From Monosporascus cannonballus (taxonomy: Eukaryota > Ascomycota > Sordariomycetes > Xylariales), in contig QJNS01000072.1 in the NCBI GenBank assembly GCA_004154925.1, positions 119,703-183,702 of the forward strand: a DNA stretch of 64,000 nucleotides, read 5' to 3'. Each line of letters starts with the position of its first letter. Position 1 is the stretch's first letter. Both the position numbers and the translations under genes were made by a program. Below, in pieces: positions 50,480-62,512 of the stretch. The notes under the pieces are model-generated. The model did not search any database. It was not told where the DNA came from and saw nothing but the letters and a program-made list of their open reading frames with translations.

Positions 50480-53400
50480 AGATGTTAGGATTTTCGAACG
50501 CTTTTTAAAAGGCCCAGCAAAAGGCCTTTATCGACCCAAAATTACAGAAAATATTTAACGTTATAACGGAAACCCTAACAAATTCGATAACGGCTATAAA
50601 ACAGCGTATAAGCTATTAATTCGAAAAAAACAAAAAAAAAGTCAACCTAGTTCTGTAAGCATATAAAAATGTAACATAAGGCAAATAAGAAATTAATATA
50701 AACGGCCGAACAACTTAAAAATAATTTAATTACCCAGCAAAAATTTATTACTTAGTTGCAAATTCGGAACGCGATAACCTTTACGAATACCAACCTTTTT
50801 TCGACTTAATAACGATCGGAAACGCAATTAGACCATTTTGCAAAAACGGTTCGAACGACCGAACTAATAACAAGAGCCAAATAGAAACCGTTACTCTGGC
50901 CGGAAAAATTCAATAAAACAAAAAAAAAGTTCTCGAATAAAACGTATTTATAATTTATAAACTTAACATAAACGTTATGTTCGTAAAAAAAGTTCGTAAG
51001 CAATTTTACGCTATATACAAAAAACTCGAAATTAATATATAATATATAGTTATTACTTATTATATGATCGAAAATCTAAATAATATTTATAATCCCGTTA
51101 ATTTTGTCCAAATATTATATAAACAATATAATAATTAATATAAAAAAATAATTAAGTATTTTCGAAACTTAAAATAAGCCGATAACGCAAAATTTTTGTT
51201 ATTTTATTCATTATTCGAAAAAACGTTAATAAACGTAAAAAAAATTATTTGGCTAACGGAAACGAAATTTATATTTTTAAAAAGAACATTAAATAAAAAA
51301 TTTACCTAAATTTTAATCCTAATAAATTTTCTTAAAAGTTATAACACATAAGTAAATAAGATAATGGAAATTGCCGGACGCCTTAAAGAAATAACGCGGC
51401 AAAAAAAACGAACAATTTTTAATAGCTTAATTAGACGGTAATAATTAAGCGGGAAATAACTTAAATAGCGATACAAGCATAATAAGTATTTCGGCAATAA
51501 GACGGCAAAAGCAAGGACCTTAAACCTTATCCTTAACGCTAAAATAATATACGCGATAAGTAATTTAAAAGGAATAAAACCTTCGTAAAACGAAAAACCT
51601 TTGCTTGCGTTATAAACGTCCTAATTATAAGGCAAACCGCTGCCCGTTTTTATTAATAAAAAACCGCAAAAAGGGATTAATTCGGTAAAAACGTACGAAA
51701 GCTAAAGGTTGGAATTTGAAAACGAAAAAGGAAAAAAATAACTTCTAAATATCGGTACGTTCGGGAACGAAAAGTAACCTAGGCCGAAATAAAAATCGCG
51801 AAGCAAAATATAGACGGCATTTTATTTATTATCGATATATATATTAATTAAAAAATTTATACAAATTTGTATTAATTAAAAATGTAAATATTTTACCGCA
51901 ATAAACGAAACGTTCGTAAAATACCTATAATTATTACGTGTTTTAATAAAATTATGCGGATTAAAAAATTCGAAAAAAATTAATAACGGCGAGAAAAAAT
52001 TAAGAAAATAATATACATAAAGATAAATATCGACGGTTTCAAAGCTAAAACATTTGCATATATTATTAATAACTTTAATTACCTGTTACTTTTAAGAAAA
52101 CCTTAAATAAAACGTTACGACATTATATATATAACGCAAAAGCATTTTTTAACGGTAAGCGTAATAAATCGTATAAAAGTTTACAAAAAAAAATAAAAGG
52201 CCTAAAAAATAATAAATAAATAATTTGCGAAACGAAAAAATTTTAACTGCCGCTTTTAGGGCGGAATTTTGGAAAATAAAAAAAATAAAAGGATTAAATA
52301 AAAAATTTAATTATTTTTAATTATTTTAGCCGATATTAACAAGGCGTTAACGCCTAAGAAAAAAATAAAAATTAACGAAAAACTTCCGTTTAAATTAAAA
52401 ACGTTTTGGAAATTATTCGATAAAAAATTAGGTGACGCCTTATTCTTACCCCGCCTCGGAATAGACCATGTAATCTTATTACGCAAAAACGAAGTAAAAA
52501 AAGAAATATCAGCATTATAAGGGCCCTTACATAATATAATTAAGGATAAATTATTAGCCTTAAGGAAAATCTTAACGGAGTTTTTGGATAAAAGGTATAT
52601 TCGCGTAAATAATTTGCCCGTAAGGGCTTCGGTTTTATTTATAAAAAAACCCGGAAAAAGGTTATGTTTTTATTATAATTATCGAGCGTTAAATATAATA
52701 ACCGAAAAAAACCGTTATTTTTTACCCCTTATATCGAAAACCCTAAAGTTATTTTCTTACGTTAAATAATTTACGAAAATAAATATCCGAATAACGTTCT
52801 ATAAAATGAAAATTAAAAAAAGAAACGAATGAAAAATGGCATTTCGAACGCGTTTCGGCTTATACGAATAATTAATAATACCGTTCGGTTTATACGGGGC
52901 TTCCGTAACCTTTTAACGATATGTTAACGGGGTCCTAAAAAAGTATTTTAACGTTTTCTGCTTAATATATATAGACGACATCCTTATTTTTTCCTCCGGA
53001 TCCAAGAAGAATTATATGCAAAAAGTAAAAAAGGTTTTAAGTCGTTTAAGAAAAAGGGGTTTAAATTTAGATATTTCTAAATACGAATTTGTCATAAAAA
53101 CGACAAAATATTTTGGATTTATTATAGACACCGAGAAGAGGATATAAATGGACCTCGAAAAGTTGCGTACGATTAAAAAATAAGAAATTCTTAAAACGTT
53201 TAAAAAAATCCGAAATTTCCTAGAGTTCGCAAATTTTTACCGCGATTTTATAGCCCATTATACGGATATATCGGTACCGTTAATAGCCCTAACCCGGAAA
53301 AAACCTTATTCCGCTAAAGAAAAAAAATAACGTTTAAACGTTTTAAAAACGCTTTTATAACGGAACCGATCTTTATATAATAAAATTCTGAAAAACTTAT

Positions 53401-55060
53401 AATATTAAAAGTAAATTATTTAAAAATAATATACGAAAATTGTTTATCCTAAGTTAATAAATTAAAAATATTATGTTTAGTTATTTATTATTCCAGGAAA
53501 TTAAACCTTATTAAAATTAATTACGAAATATATAATAAGGAATTTTTAACGGTAATAAGTTATTTAAAAATATAAGATATAAAATTACGTAATGTAATAA
53601 CCCCGTTTAAAATTATTACTAACTACAAAAATTTAAAGTATTTTATAATTATTAAAAAATTAAACGAACGTTAAGTAAAATAATTAAAAAAGTTATTCCG
53701 TTTTAATTTTTATTTTAAATTTTATACCGGCTGCTTAAATATTAAGGCCGATATGTTTTCGCGTAAAAAATAAAATATACTTATAAAAAAAGTAATAAAC
53801 GGAAAATTGTATAAAATTTTCAACTAATAAAAAATAAATTATTATTTATATTATTTACGAAATGTTAAAAATGCGTTAAAAATGCGATAACGGTTAATAA
53901 AATTAAAAATAAAAATAACGGATTATTTCGAAAAACGTAAATATTTTAATATTACGAAAACTTTTAAAAGTTTTAGAACATAATATTAAAACATAATAAA
54001 AGTTACGATTATATTATTAAGACCATTACAAAAAAGGAATATAATTTTTTAGCGGAATTAAAGTTATTAATGTCGATTATGGAATATATTTTAAATATTA
54101 AAGGCTTTCCTTAATTTCGATAATACTTTTAGATTTTAGATTAAAAACCTTTTAAAACGGTCTTAATATAGAATACTTACGATTCTTATATAATAGATTA
54201 CCTAAATAAAAAAATTACGATAACAGTATTTAATAAGAATAAAGCAACACTTTTTTACCGTATATTAATTAGAAATTAATAATATTACGGAAAAAGCTAA
54301 TTAAAAGGTATTAACTTATTTACGAATTTTCGTAACGTATTCGTAATAAGAATAAAATAAATTCCTTCCGGGGGCGATTTTTACGATTAATAATTAAAAT
54401 ACGATTTCGGTAAGATTAAATCCTTTTTTCCTATTTTACGGATATTATGCTAATCCGATTCCTTAAGTAAAAGATAACTTGCTAGCTAAGAAAAATTTAC
54501 ATATAAAAACGGAAAATTTCGTTAAAAAATTACGAAAAAATACGGAATTCGCTTAAGCCGCGATGGCGGCGACTTAGTAAACCTAAAAAAAGCAGCAAAT
54601 AAACGTCGTTCTCCCGCCGAAAGATACGAAATTAATAATAAAATTTAATTATCCTTAAAAAATATTGCCATCCTCTAGCCGTCGAAAAAGCTGGGGTAGC
54701 TTTAAGCTAAATATTAAATAACCAAAGTAATTAATTTTTACGTTATCAAATTAAATATATTTAAAAGAATTTATAACCGCTTTTACGTTAATTTATTAAA
54801 ATATACGAACCGTAACCTTTTACCGTCTTAAATTAACGTAAATATATAGCCCTTTCTTATTATTCTTAAAGGAAATAACGAACCGGAATTCAAAATCGAA
54901 AATATTTTTTAAGCTCGGACCAAAAAAGTAAAAAAAGGCTTTATACGTTAAATTTAGATAAAATGGTTAAATTAAGCAAAACCAACTTAAAAGCCGTTCG
55001 AAAAATTCGTAAATACGGCAGTTTTATAGCAGTTCGAAAAAGAATACGGTAATACAGCCA
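50480..55060 (+). pseudogene. Element C gag-pol relic with YIDD reverse transcriptase and chromodomain
   Basis: The most readable stretch is the reverse transcriptase: LDKRYIRVNNLPVRASVLFI and KPGKRLCFYYNYRALNIITE at 52584-52700, then FRTRFGLYE, LIIPFGLYGASVTF and the catalytic IYIDDILIFSSGS near 52966-53000. An integrase C-terminal block reads NPFFLFYGYYANP (about 54414-54455). The chromodomain reads EFKIENIF-ARTKKVKKGF, then IKWLN-AKPT-KPFEKFVNTA (about 54890-55030). The dashes are stops, two of them at conserved Trp positions. RNase H is recognisable only by position and a few residues. No functional product is possible. Confidence 0.82.
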
Positions 55061-55702
55061 TTAATAACGGATCCCAAATCCAGCGTACCATCCGAAAACG
55101 GACAGATAAAAATCCAACCTAAAAACGCCGGCCGGACGGCGCGTAAACGGTATAGGAAACTTAAAAAAACCGCTTAGAAATAACCTTATATAGTTCGTAA
55201 ATAAGTATTAAAATAATGCTTCCGTTATTTGCAAATAAAACATATTAAAAAAAATTAAAAGTTATAAAAGTAATACGCCGGTTACGAAGTTATTTAATTA
55301 CTTTTAAAAACTTATAAATCTAACAATTTACCTTATAAATTTATAACGTTAACGTTACGTAGGAATTACGTACCTAAAGCGCGCAATTATTCGGCTTTAT
55401 TTATATCAAATTCCGACAGAACCGGGACCTTTTTTTCAGCCGCTTAAGTTACGATTACGAGGTTTTCGAAAACGCTAGTAATATAATTACTAACGGTTAT
55501 TAGTTCAGCCTATAACGTAAGTTAGTAAGTAACGCGCAAAAAGCGCAAAAATATCGCAAAAAAATTTACATAACGAGATTTGTTATTTTTATGCTTAATA
55601 CGTCCTTTTTTACGCAGAGCAGAAGGAATAATCAAAAGCTAAGAATTAACGTAATTATTAATTTTGCGATAAGTTAACCTTTTTAAAAAAGGTAAGGGGT
55701 AA

Positions 55703-55890
55703 TATGATAGAGCTATATAGAGCCCTATTATGGAGTACTGGACAAACGCTAGTACTAAGCAGTATTAGTGCAGCGCCTTATATGCGAACATATATAACTG
55801 TATTTTCGTCTTCCTTTTCTTTTCTCTTTAGCTAAAAAATAAACTCTTATTGGCGACTGATTGCAGACCGCTTAGATAAAGCCTTTGACA
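55703..55890 (+). repeat. Element C right LTR, 188 bp
   Basis: It starts TATGATAGAGCTA and ends GCCTTTGACA. It has the same length as the left LTR, with differences mostly of the G/A or C/T kind. Confidence 0.88.
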
Positions 55891-55895
55891 CTTAT
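55891..55895 (+). repeat. Target-site duplication of element C, right copy (CTTAT)
   Basis: Exact match to 50242-50246 on the other side of the insertion. Confidence 0.85.
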
Positions 55896-58800
55896 ACTCT
55901 ATTAACAGATAAAAAAAGAATTAAGATTTTAATATTTGTTCGGAAATAACGACAAATATAAGTATAAGAATATAACAGAAATCTTACTATCTAAAGGGAC
56001 AAGACATAAAAAAAAATATATATTAGAGAAAAATACGACGTATTGTTATTACTATCAAAACGAAATTAAAGCAACTAAATAACGACCTAAAATAACAGCT
56101 CCAAAAATCAGAAAACCTAACCAATATACTACCATAATATCACAGATATAAACAGCTTTTTAAAAAAGAACTTAATACAAAATTACCAGAACATAACGAA
56201 TAAAATCATAAGATAATTTTTAAAAGGAGATTCTTAATAAAGTTTTACCCTATTTACAATCCTAACAAAAACAAATTAGGTACTTTTAAAGAATATCTAG
56301 TAAATCGGTTATAAAAAGAATAGATTCGATTTTCGAAATTACCAGCCGGTTATCTAATATTTTTCGTACTAAAAAAGAATAAAAAATTGCGACTTATAAT
56401 TAATTATCGATAATTGAACGATATTATTATTAAGGATCGAATACCATTACCCTTAATTATAGAAATTAAAAACCGATTTTACGGAACTAAATAATTCATA
56501 ACATTCGATTTTAAAAATGAATATAATCTTATTAAAATCTAAAAAAGATACGAATAAAAAACAGCTTTTAAAACAAAATACGGACTATTTAAGTACTTAG
56601 TTATACTAATAGAACTTACGAACGTATTAATAACTTTCTAACGAATAATTAACTATATATTATAAAAATATTTCGATATTTTTGTCGTATATTACCCTGA
56701 TAACATTCTCATCTTTTTTAAAATAGAAAAAGCATATATAAAATACGTTTATAAAATTCTTTAAGCTTTATAAGATGCAAAGTTACTTATTAACGCAGAA
56801 AAAAGTTAATTTTACGTACAAGAAATGGAATATCTGGAACATATTATCATCTTAAGATATATCAGAATAAACTTTAAGAAAATCGCTGCAGTCACAGAAT
56901 AACAGACGCCAATAACGGTTAAGAAAATATAAGCATTTCTTAGATTCGCGAACTATTACAGGAGATTTACTTAAAATTTTAACAAAATAACTATACTCTT
57001 AATAAATTTTACGAAAAAAGCAAAAAAGTTTAAATAAACGCCAAATATGAAAAAAGCATTTCAGAATATTAAGGATATAATTACTAATAAGCCAGTATTA
57101 ATTATATACGATTTAAACCGCCTCGTTAAATTAGAAACCGATATTTCGAATAACGCGTTAAACGTAATAATCGGATAACGAAATAATTAAGGCAAATTAT
57201 ACCTTATTATATTCTTTTTATATAAGTTAAAAAAAGCCGAACCTAATTACGGCATTCTAAATAAGGAATTTATGGCTATTATTATAGTATTTCGAAAATT
57301 TAAGCACTTCTTAAAAGAAAACTTGTACCAGGTTAAAGTTTATACGGATTATTAAAATCTTATCCGATTTACCACGACCAGAAAATTTACAGGACGATAA
57401 TTTCGTTACGCGAAAAAATTGGCGAATTTCGATTTCGTTATCATTTATAGGAAAAACTTAAAAAATGATAAAGCAAACGTTCTAAGCAAACGACTAGACT
57501 TCGAAAAGAAATTAGTCAAAATTAGCTATATAATTTTTAATACTATTATAAAAAGATATTTACGCCTACGACAGATTACGACAATTTAGGCAATACTCTT
57601 TAATATATATCAGAAAATCCAGCAGTATAACGACAATTTTCTAAAATATCAAAAAACGAATAAAATATAAATTCTAGAAACATACCAGAAAATTTTAATA
57701 CAAAATATATACGAATATTAGTTACATAGACATTTAGAGATTTACAAAACCTTAAAACGGTTTTAACGTATATATTTCTTTTTAAAATAAAATTAATAGC
57801 ATAAAAAAGTATACAGCAATGCAATATTTACGTTAAAACGAAAATACGACGACATAAGCTATACGGAGAATTACAGCTATTATTAATTGCAAAACGATTA
57901 TGGTATTTAGTTATATTTAATTTTATTATCAAACTTTTTATATTAACAAATCCAGTTATAAAAACATATTACGATAGCATTTTCGTAATCGTTAACCGAT
58001 TTTCGAAATTTTCCTATTTTTTACCATATTATAAGAACATAAACGCCGAACAAATAATATACATTTTTTCAGACATATTTTTAATATATACGGATTATTA
58101 ATAAAAATTATCTTTAACAAAGAATTAATATTTGTATTTAAATTTTAGCAAAGCTTAATAGTATAAATCGACTTAAATCACAAGTTATCCAACGCATTCA
58201 TACCTTAAATAAATAAATAAATAAAACAAATAAACTATATTTTAGAAACTCACTTATAATATTATATTAATTATAAATAAAATAACTGGGTTAAAAAGTT
58301 ACTAATCGTATAATTAGCTTATAATAACAGTTATTACGAAAGTATCAAAATAATATTTATAAACGCAAATCCTAGTTTTATTCTAAAAATTTATAAAAAA
58401 GTAGGCGACGACGGTTCAATTAATATTAAAATAATCCTTACGTCAAAGTAACTACGATAATTATATTAGGAAATAAAAATAGAATTAAAATTCGTACGAA
58501 ATCAAATAAATAAATATTATAATTAAAAAAGATTAAAAAGATTAATTTTCGAAAAAGAGAAAATAGTTTTCTTGCTATAAAAATATTCAAACAAAACGAT
58601 CTAATAAAAAACTCGATTTTAAGTATATCAGTCCATATAAAATTATTAAGAAAATTTCAGAAAATAATTACTAATTAAAACTTTTATTAAAAGTTAAATT
58701 CTATCTAATTTTTTACGTTTCTATATTCGAATTAACAATAGATATAATTAAAATATATACGGCATAAAATAATATGGAAATAAAAAACGAACAAATATAC

Positions 58801-58925
58801 AAAGTGGAAAAAATCCTCGATATATAAAAACAAAACGGACTTATCTAGTACCTAATTAAGTGGAAAAAATACCCGGACTCCGAAAATACCTAGGAACCTG
58901 TTAAAAACTTTATTAGCGCTTAACG
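55896..58925 (+). pseudogene. Element B pol relic (RT, RNase H, integrase, chromodomain)
   Basis: The reverse transcriptase can be followed from about 56290: FSKLPAGYLIFFVLKKNKKL, KDRIPLPLI, FKTKYGLFKYLVI and VVYYPDNILIF, where PDN stands at the YxDD position. RNase H follows with LETDISNNAL and NYGILNKEFMAIIIVF (about 57130-57300). The integrase core reads YDSIFVIVNRFSKFSYFLP (about 57970-58030), with Asn where IVDRF has Asp. The chromodomain ends it: KVEKILDI, YLIKWKKYPDSENT-EPVKNF (about 58805-58915), with a stop at the Trp of the usual TWEP. Asp-to-Asn and Trp-to-stop are the expected RIP outcomes. Confidence 0.83.
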
Positions 58926-59596
58926 CCTGCTAAAGAATTTTTACTAATAACGACGGAACTACTAGAAATAATCGCATCCCAATCGGTATTCTTAACGAAT
59001 TAATCGGTATCGCCGATACTCAACTAATCTACAGGACTAGCAGGAAGAATTAATATAATTATAAAAGCCTGATCAATGGTCTGCTTTTAACGTTTTTGTT
59101 TTTCCAGCTTTTCGAACGATTGCAACTTCCGTTATATTATTTTTATTCTTTTTAAACGAAAAAACGCTTTTTATTTCCGAAAACGAATTAAACGCATAAT
59201 AATATTATTTATTTCCTATTAATAACGTTTTTGCAATTCCGAAAAACGTTTTTTTACAAAAACCTTCTTTCGTTTTAAACGTTAGTTTTCGGCGTAAATG
59301 TTTTTTAAGGAGGAAAAAAACGCTAGTCCTATTATAAAGACATTTACGTTTAATATAAGTTTTATATTTAAAAACGTTTTTCATTATTTCGCATTTCTAA
59401 TCTTTAAAAAAATACAAAAAATACGGTATAATTTCAAAACTAAAATTGTCAAAAATAAAAAGTCAGTTTTGCCGACAAATAATAAAGGAAACCTAACGAC
59501 GACTTTTAGCAACGCAACTCGACATCGTGGAAAACCGATAACATTTATCAAGAAAAATAAAATCTTAAAAGCAAAATTTGGAGAAAAGAAAAATCG

Positions 59597-59927
59597 TATT
59601 ACGACCTAATAAGCTTTGGTCTTAGGAAACGATTAATAAAAATAATACGAACCATCCCTCGGGTTATGTAACGGATACTTAATAAAAATCTGCTAAATAT
59701 AAATAAGAAAAAATAAGTAGCAAATTAGAAATCAAAATATATATGTTTATTATTTTCATAATTTAAATAATTTCAGTTTATAATATAATATCGTTATTTA
59801 AGATATCCTTGGTATTACGAAACGTAATATATTACTGTATTTATTGCTCAGAATCCCACGATATTTCTGCTAATATAAACTCGTACGACTAAGGTTTAAT
59901 AGTTGGTTAAATCTTTTAGCCGTTATA
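59597..59927 (+). repeat. Element B right LTR, 331 bp
   Basis: It begins TATTACGACCTAATAAG and ends TTAGCCGTTATA. Its end is also the left arm of an 11-bp inverted repeat (TTTTAGCCGTT at 59914-59924, AACGGCTAAAA at 59932-59942) that crosses the LTR border. Confidence 0.8.
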
Positions 59928-60870
59928 TAAAAACGGCTAAAATTGTAAAATATAAAATGTTTGACGTTTTTTTCTTATATACAAATAAGAACTTTTAACG
60001 TATTTTTATTTAAACTGTTAATTTTTAAAAATTATTAGTAAAATAGCTATTATTTTATTTTCTTATAAAATTTAGTTGATATTAAGCTTTTTATAGTTAC
60101 GATATAGTAACTTATTTGATAGCGATTAAGATCTTGTTTTAAGAGCTATCACTACATTTGCAAATATAGAAGTTTTTTTAAAAAAAATTGAAACGGAAAT
60201 AATAGCAAATATAACTAAGTTTAAATTTGAAAAATAAACGACCGTAATACCTTTATTGCTAAGACAGTATAATTACGAGCTATGTTATTGTATATCTGAT
60301 TTTTGTATTATATTTTATAAAAATCACTTATTTAGTAATTTTCTCTAAATATACGAATTATCGTTAGTATATTAAAGCTATTAAAAAGTAAAAGTTCGCT
60401 AAATGCGAAGTGTTTTTACAATTATAATAATTTAATTATTATATATATTGTTTTATTATAATAGATTTATCGACAATTCGAAATTAAAAAAACTGTGCAG
60501 CTACTTTTTATTTATATAAGTTGTAATTATATTATTATAAGTATAAAAGCATTTCGATAAAAAGTTTATTTAAAACGAGAATTTAAGTTTTATATAAATA
60601 TCTTTACTAAATTAATCTTAATTAATATGTTTAACACATTATTTCAAAAGTAGTTTAAATTATACATAATTATTACTTTTGCTATTGTAAAGGAAATTAT
60701 TTAAATTATTTCAATTTTAATTATTAAAAAACAGAAGAATTTACGTAAAATCGCTTAAAGCAAATTTTAAAATTTATAATTTAATACTGCTCTCTATTTT
60801 TGCTGTTATAAGTTTTTTTTAAGTTAAATTAACGAGTAACTTAAAGCTACTTTTTTTTAAAAAAAAAACC
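59928..60870. other. AT-rich degenerate spacer
   Basis: TA-rich, no gene or LTR recognised. Confidence 0.55.
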
Positions 60871-60994
60871 CTTAGCCGTGGCTGCTCCGCAGGCGCAGCT
60901 ACAATCGCAAAAGTAAGATCTAATTCTTTGTCTTATTAGAATCAGGCCCTATTTTGGAGGTTGCAGCTGCGCCTACGACGCAGCTGTGGCTAAG
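60871..60994. mobile_element. Short element with ~30-bp imperfect terminal inverted repeats
   Basis: 60871-60900 (CTTAGCCGTGGCTGC then TCCGCAGGCGCAGCT) and 60965-60994 (AGCTGCGCCTACGAC then GCAGCTGTGGCTAAG) are reverse complements at about 22 of 30 positions. The 124-bp unit is G/C-rich within AT-rich DNA and non-coding. It looks like a MITE. No clear target duplication is seen. Confidence 0.6.
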
Positions 60995-61076
60995 TAACTT
61001 TTAGTACTACGCTAACCAAATTTGGAAAACCCCACAAAAAATAAATACTCCAAAATAGAGCCTGATAATAAGTTAT
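60929..61076. repeat. Second inverted repeat interleaved with the preceding one
   Basis: CTTATTAGAATCAGGCCCTATTTTGGAG (about 60931-60958) is matched in reverse complement by CTCCAAAATAGAGCCTGATAATAAG (about 61049-61073). The left arm lies inside the 60871-60994 element and the right arm outside it, so the two inverted repeats overlap. Confidence 0.7.
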
Positions 61077-61382
61077 GATTTTTTAGCTCCGTTTGCTACG
61101 TTCCTATATAAATCTTTCAAAAATTATTTTAAAAATTTATAAGTAAAATAATAATAAAAAATAATAGAAAAACATTAAAAATTAATATTATATATAATAT
61201 TAAAACAATTTTTAAACAGTATATATAATTTTAATTCGGGGTTAAATTAAAAGAAATATTTAAAAAAAAATTGAAAAAATTTTAAATTTATATATATTTT
61301 TAACCGAAACGTTTTTATAGTTATAATAACGTAACTACCGTATATAATATTTTGCTATGTGTTTTTCAAAAGTAATTTAATA

Positions 61383-61546
61383 TGGGAAAAGCCCGTTTGG
61401 CTATGCTTTTATCCGTACGAGTTATGGTTATTATGTCGCAATTATAAGGGCGTTCCGAATTTGGCTGGCCCTAACCTTCTTATGGCTGTGACATAATAAT
61501 AATAGCCCATACGGCCAAAAAAAAATTGTTAAACGGGTTTTTCCCA
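61383..61546. mobile_element. 164-bp MITE with TA target duplication
   Basis: The ends TGGGAAAAGCCCGTTT and AAACGGGTTTTTCCCA are reverse complements with one mismatch and are bordered by TA on each side (61381-61382, 61547-61548). It fits a Tc1/mariner-type miniature element. A diverged partial copy of its right part appears at about 61785-61890. Confidence 0.72.
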
Positions 61547-62080
61547 TATAAAATATATTAGAGAAGCCCTGTATATTATAATACGACCGGTAATTGTACT
61601 GTCGTAATTATAAAAGCGTTACGGTCGTTTATTTTCTAAATTTAACCTTAATCGTATTAACCTTAATTTTTATTTAAAAAATTTGAAAAAAAATTTATAT
61701 ATATATTAGCTTATATTCGATAAATATATAAAACATTAAAATTTATTAAACTTAAATTAATTACGTAATAATTAAAAAAAATGTTCCGGATTTTGCTAAC
61801 CTTAATATTCTTATGGCTGTAACGTAATAACTATAACTCGTACAGGCAAAAACATAACCAAACGGGCTTTTCTTATGCCAAATTACCCTTGAACGGCTTA
61901 TAGCAAAATAATATACGCGGTATTTACGCTATCGCAGCTATAAGAATATTTCGATCGTTTATTTTTTAAATTTTAAATTTAATTATACCGGCCTTAATTT
62001 TTACTTAAACAATTCGAAAAAATTCTATATATATATTAATTTAATTTCGATATATATATAAAATATTAAATTTATGGGAT
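61456..62080 (+). repeat. Two diverged tandem units of about 330 bp
   Basis: GTTCCGAATTTGGCTGGCCC near 61455 recurs as GTTCCGGATTTTGCTAACC near 61783. The region with CGGTCGTTTATTTTCTAAATTT (about 61622) recurs as CGATCGTTTATTTTTTAAATTT (about 61955). The units differ mainly by transitions, as tandem copies exposed to RIP would. Confidence 0.6.
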
Positions 62081-62512
62081 TTGGTTCGGTTATAAAAATA
62101 AAAAAATTATTTAGAAAAATATTAAACGAAAAGAGTTTTGCGTAATTTTAACTTAGGCCTTGCTGGTTCGTTACGAGGATACGTTATTTAATTAGTTAAT
62201 TTTAATGCTTTCACGTAATACATAAAAATACATCTAAATAAAAACGAGCCAGCAGAGGCCTAAGCTAGCTGAGGTAACTAATTCTAGTAAAGCAAATAAA
62301 AATAAGGCTTTACGGCTTTTGCGAAAAAAACAAATGCTTTATCGCAATTCGATAAGTTATAATTAAACGAACCTTTCCAAAACGAAAAATATAAAAGAGA
62401 AAGAAGATTGTATTATTGTACGTATATATTAATATGAGATCAATTAATTAAGTTATTGTTGAGATATTATTGTTCGCGTTAAAGAGTTGTTTTATAGACG
62501 GCTTTAAAAAAT
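62081..62512. other. AT-rich edge of the isochore
   Basis: AT-biased sequence grading toward normal composition. No gene seen. Confidence 0.5.

Larger units (their letters stand above)
50247..55890 (+). mobile_element. Element C: chromovirus nested inside element B
   Basis: Two 188-bp LTRs (50247-50434 and 55703-55890) bound 5644 bp, with exact CTTAT duplications outside. The plus strand runs from a gag-like region through reverse transcriptase (about 52560-53130), RNase H (about 53210-53800) and integrase (up to about 54470) to a chromodomain (about 54885-55060). A purine tract (AAAAAAGGTAAGGGG) precedes the right LTR. It is mutated by RIP like its host, but some parts (a 61-codon frame at 52584-52769 and an intact YIDD motif) are less decayed. 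Confidence 0.9.
47488..59927 (+). mobile_element. Element B: RIP-degraded Ty3/gypsy chromovirus split by element C
   Basis: Its LTRs are 47488-47864 and 59597-59927. They share CGACCTAA, GTCTTAGGAAAC, TATAAACTCGTACGA and AGGTTTAATA, and a final TTAGCCGTTATA. The left part carries a gag relic with a zinc knuckle (about 48860-48910). After the nested element C (50247-55890) the plus strand continues with reverse transcriptase, RNase H, integrase and chromodomain. Without the insert it is about 6.8 kb. The first bases read TGTTACGACC on the left but TATTACGACC on the right, a RIP-type change. Flanking 5-mers TAATA and TAAAA are similar but not identical, so the target duplication is uncertain. 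Confidence 0.86.

Noticed and set aside
59298..59609. 103-codon open frame near the right LTR of element B
   Set aside because: Lys/Phe/Ile-rich product of AT-rich sequence between the chromodomain and the LTR; not protein-like.
34883..62512. Mitochondrial insertion as the cause of the AT-richness
   Set aside because: The block contains LTRs, RT, integrase and chromodomain relics with RIP-type changes, and no mitochondrial genes.
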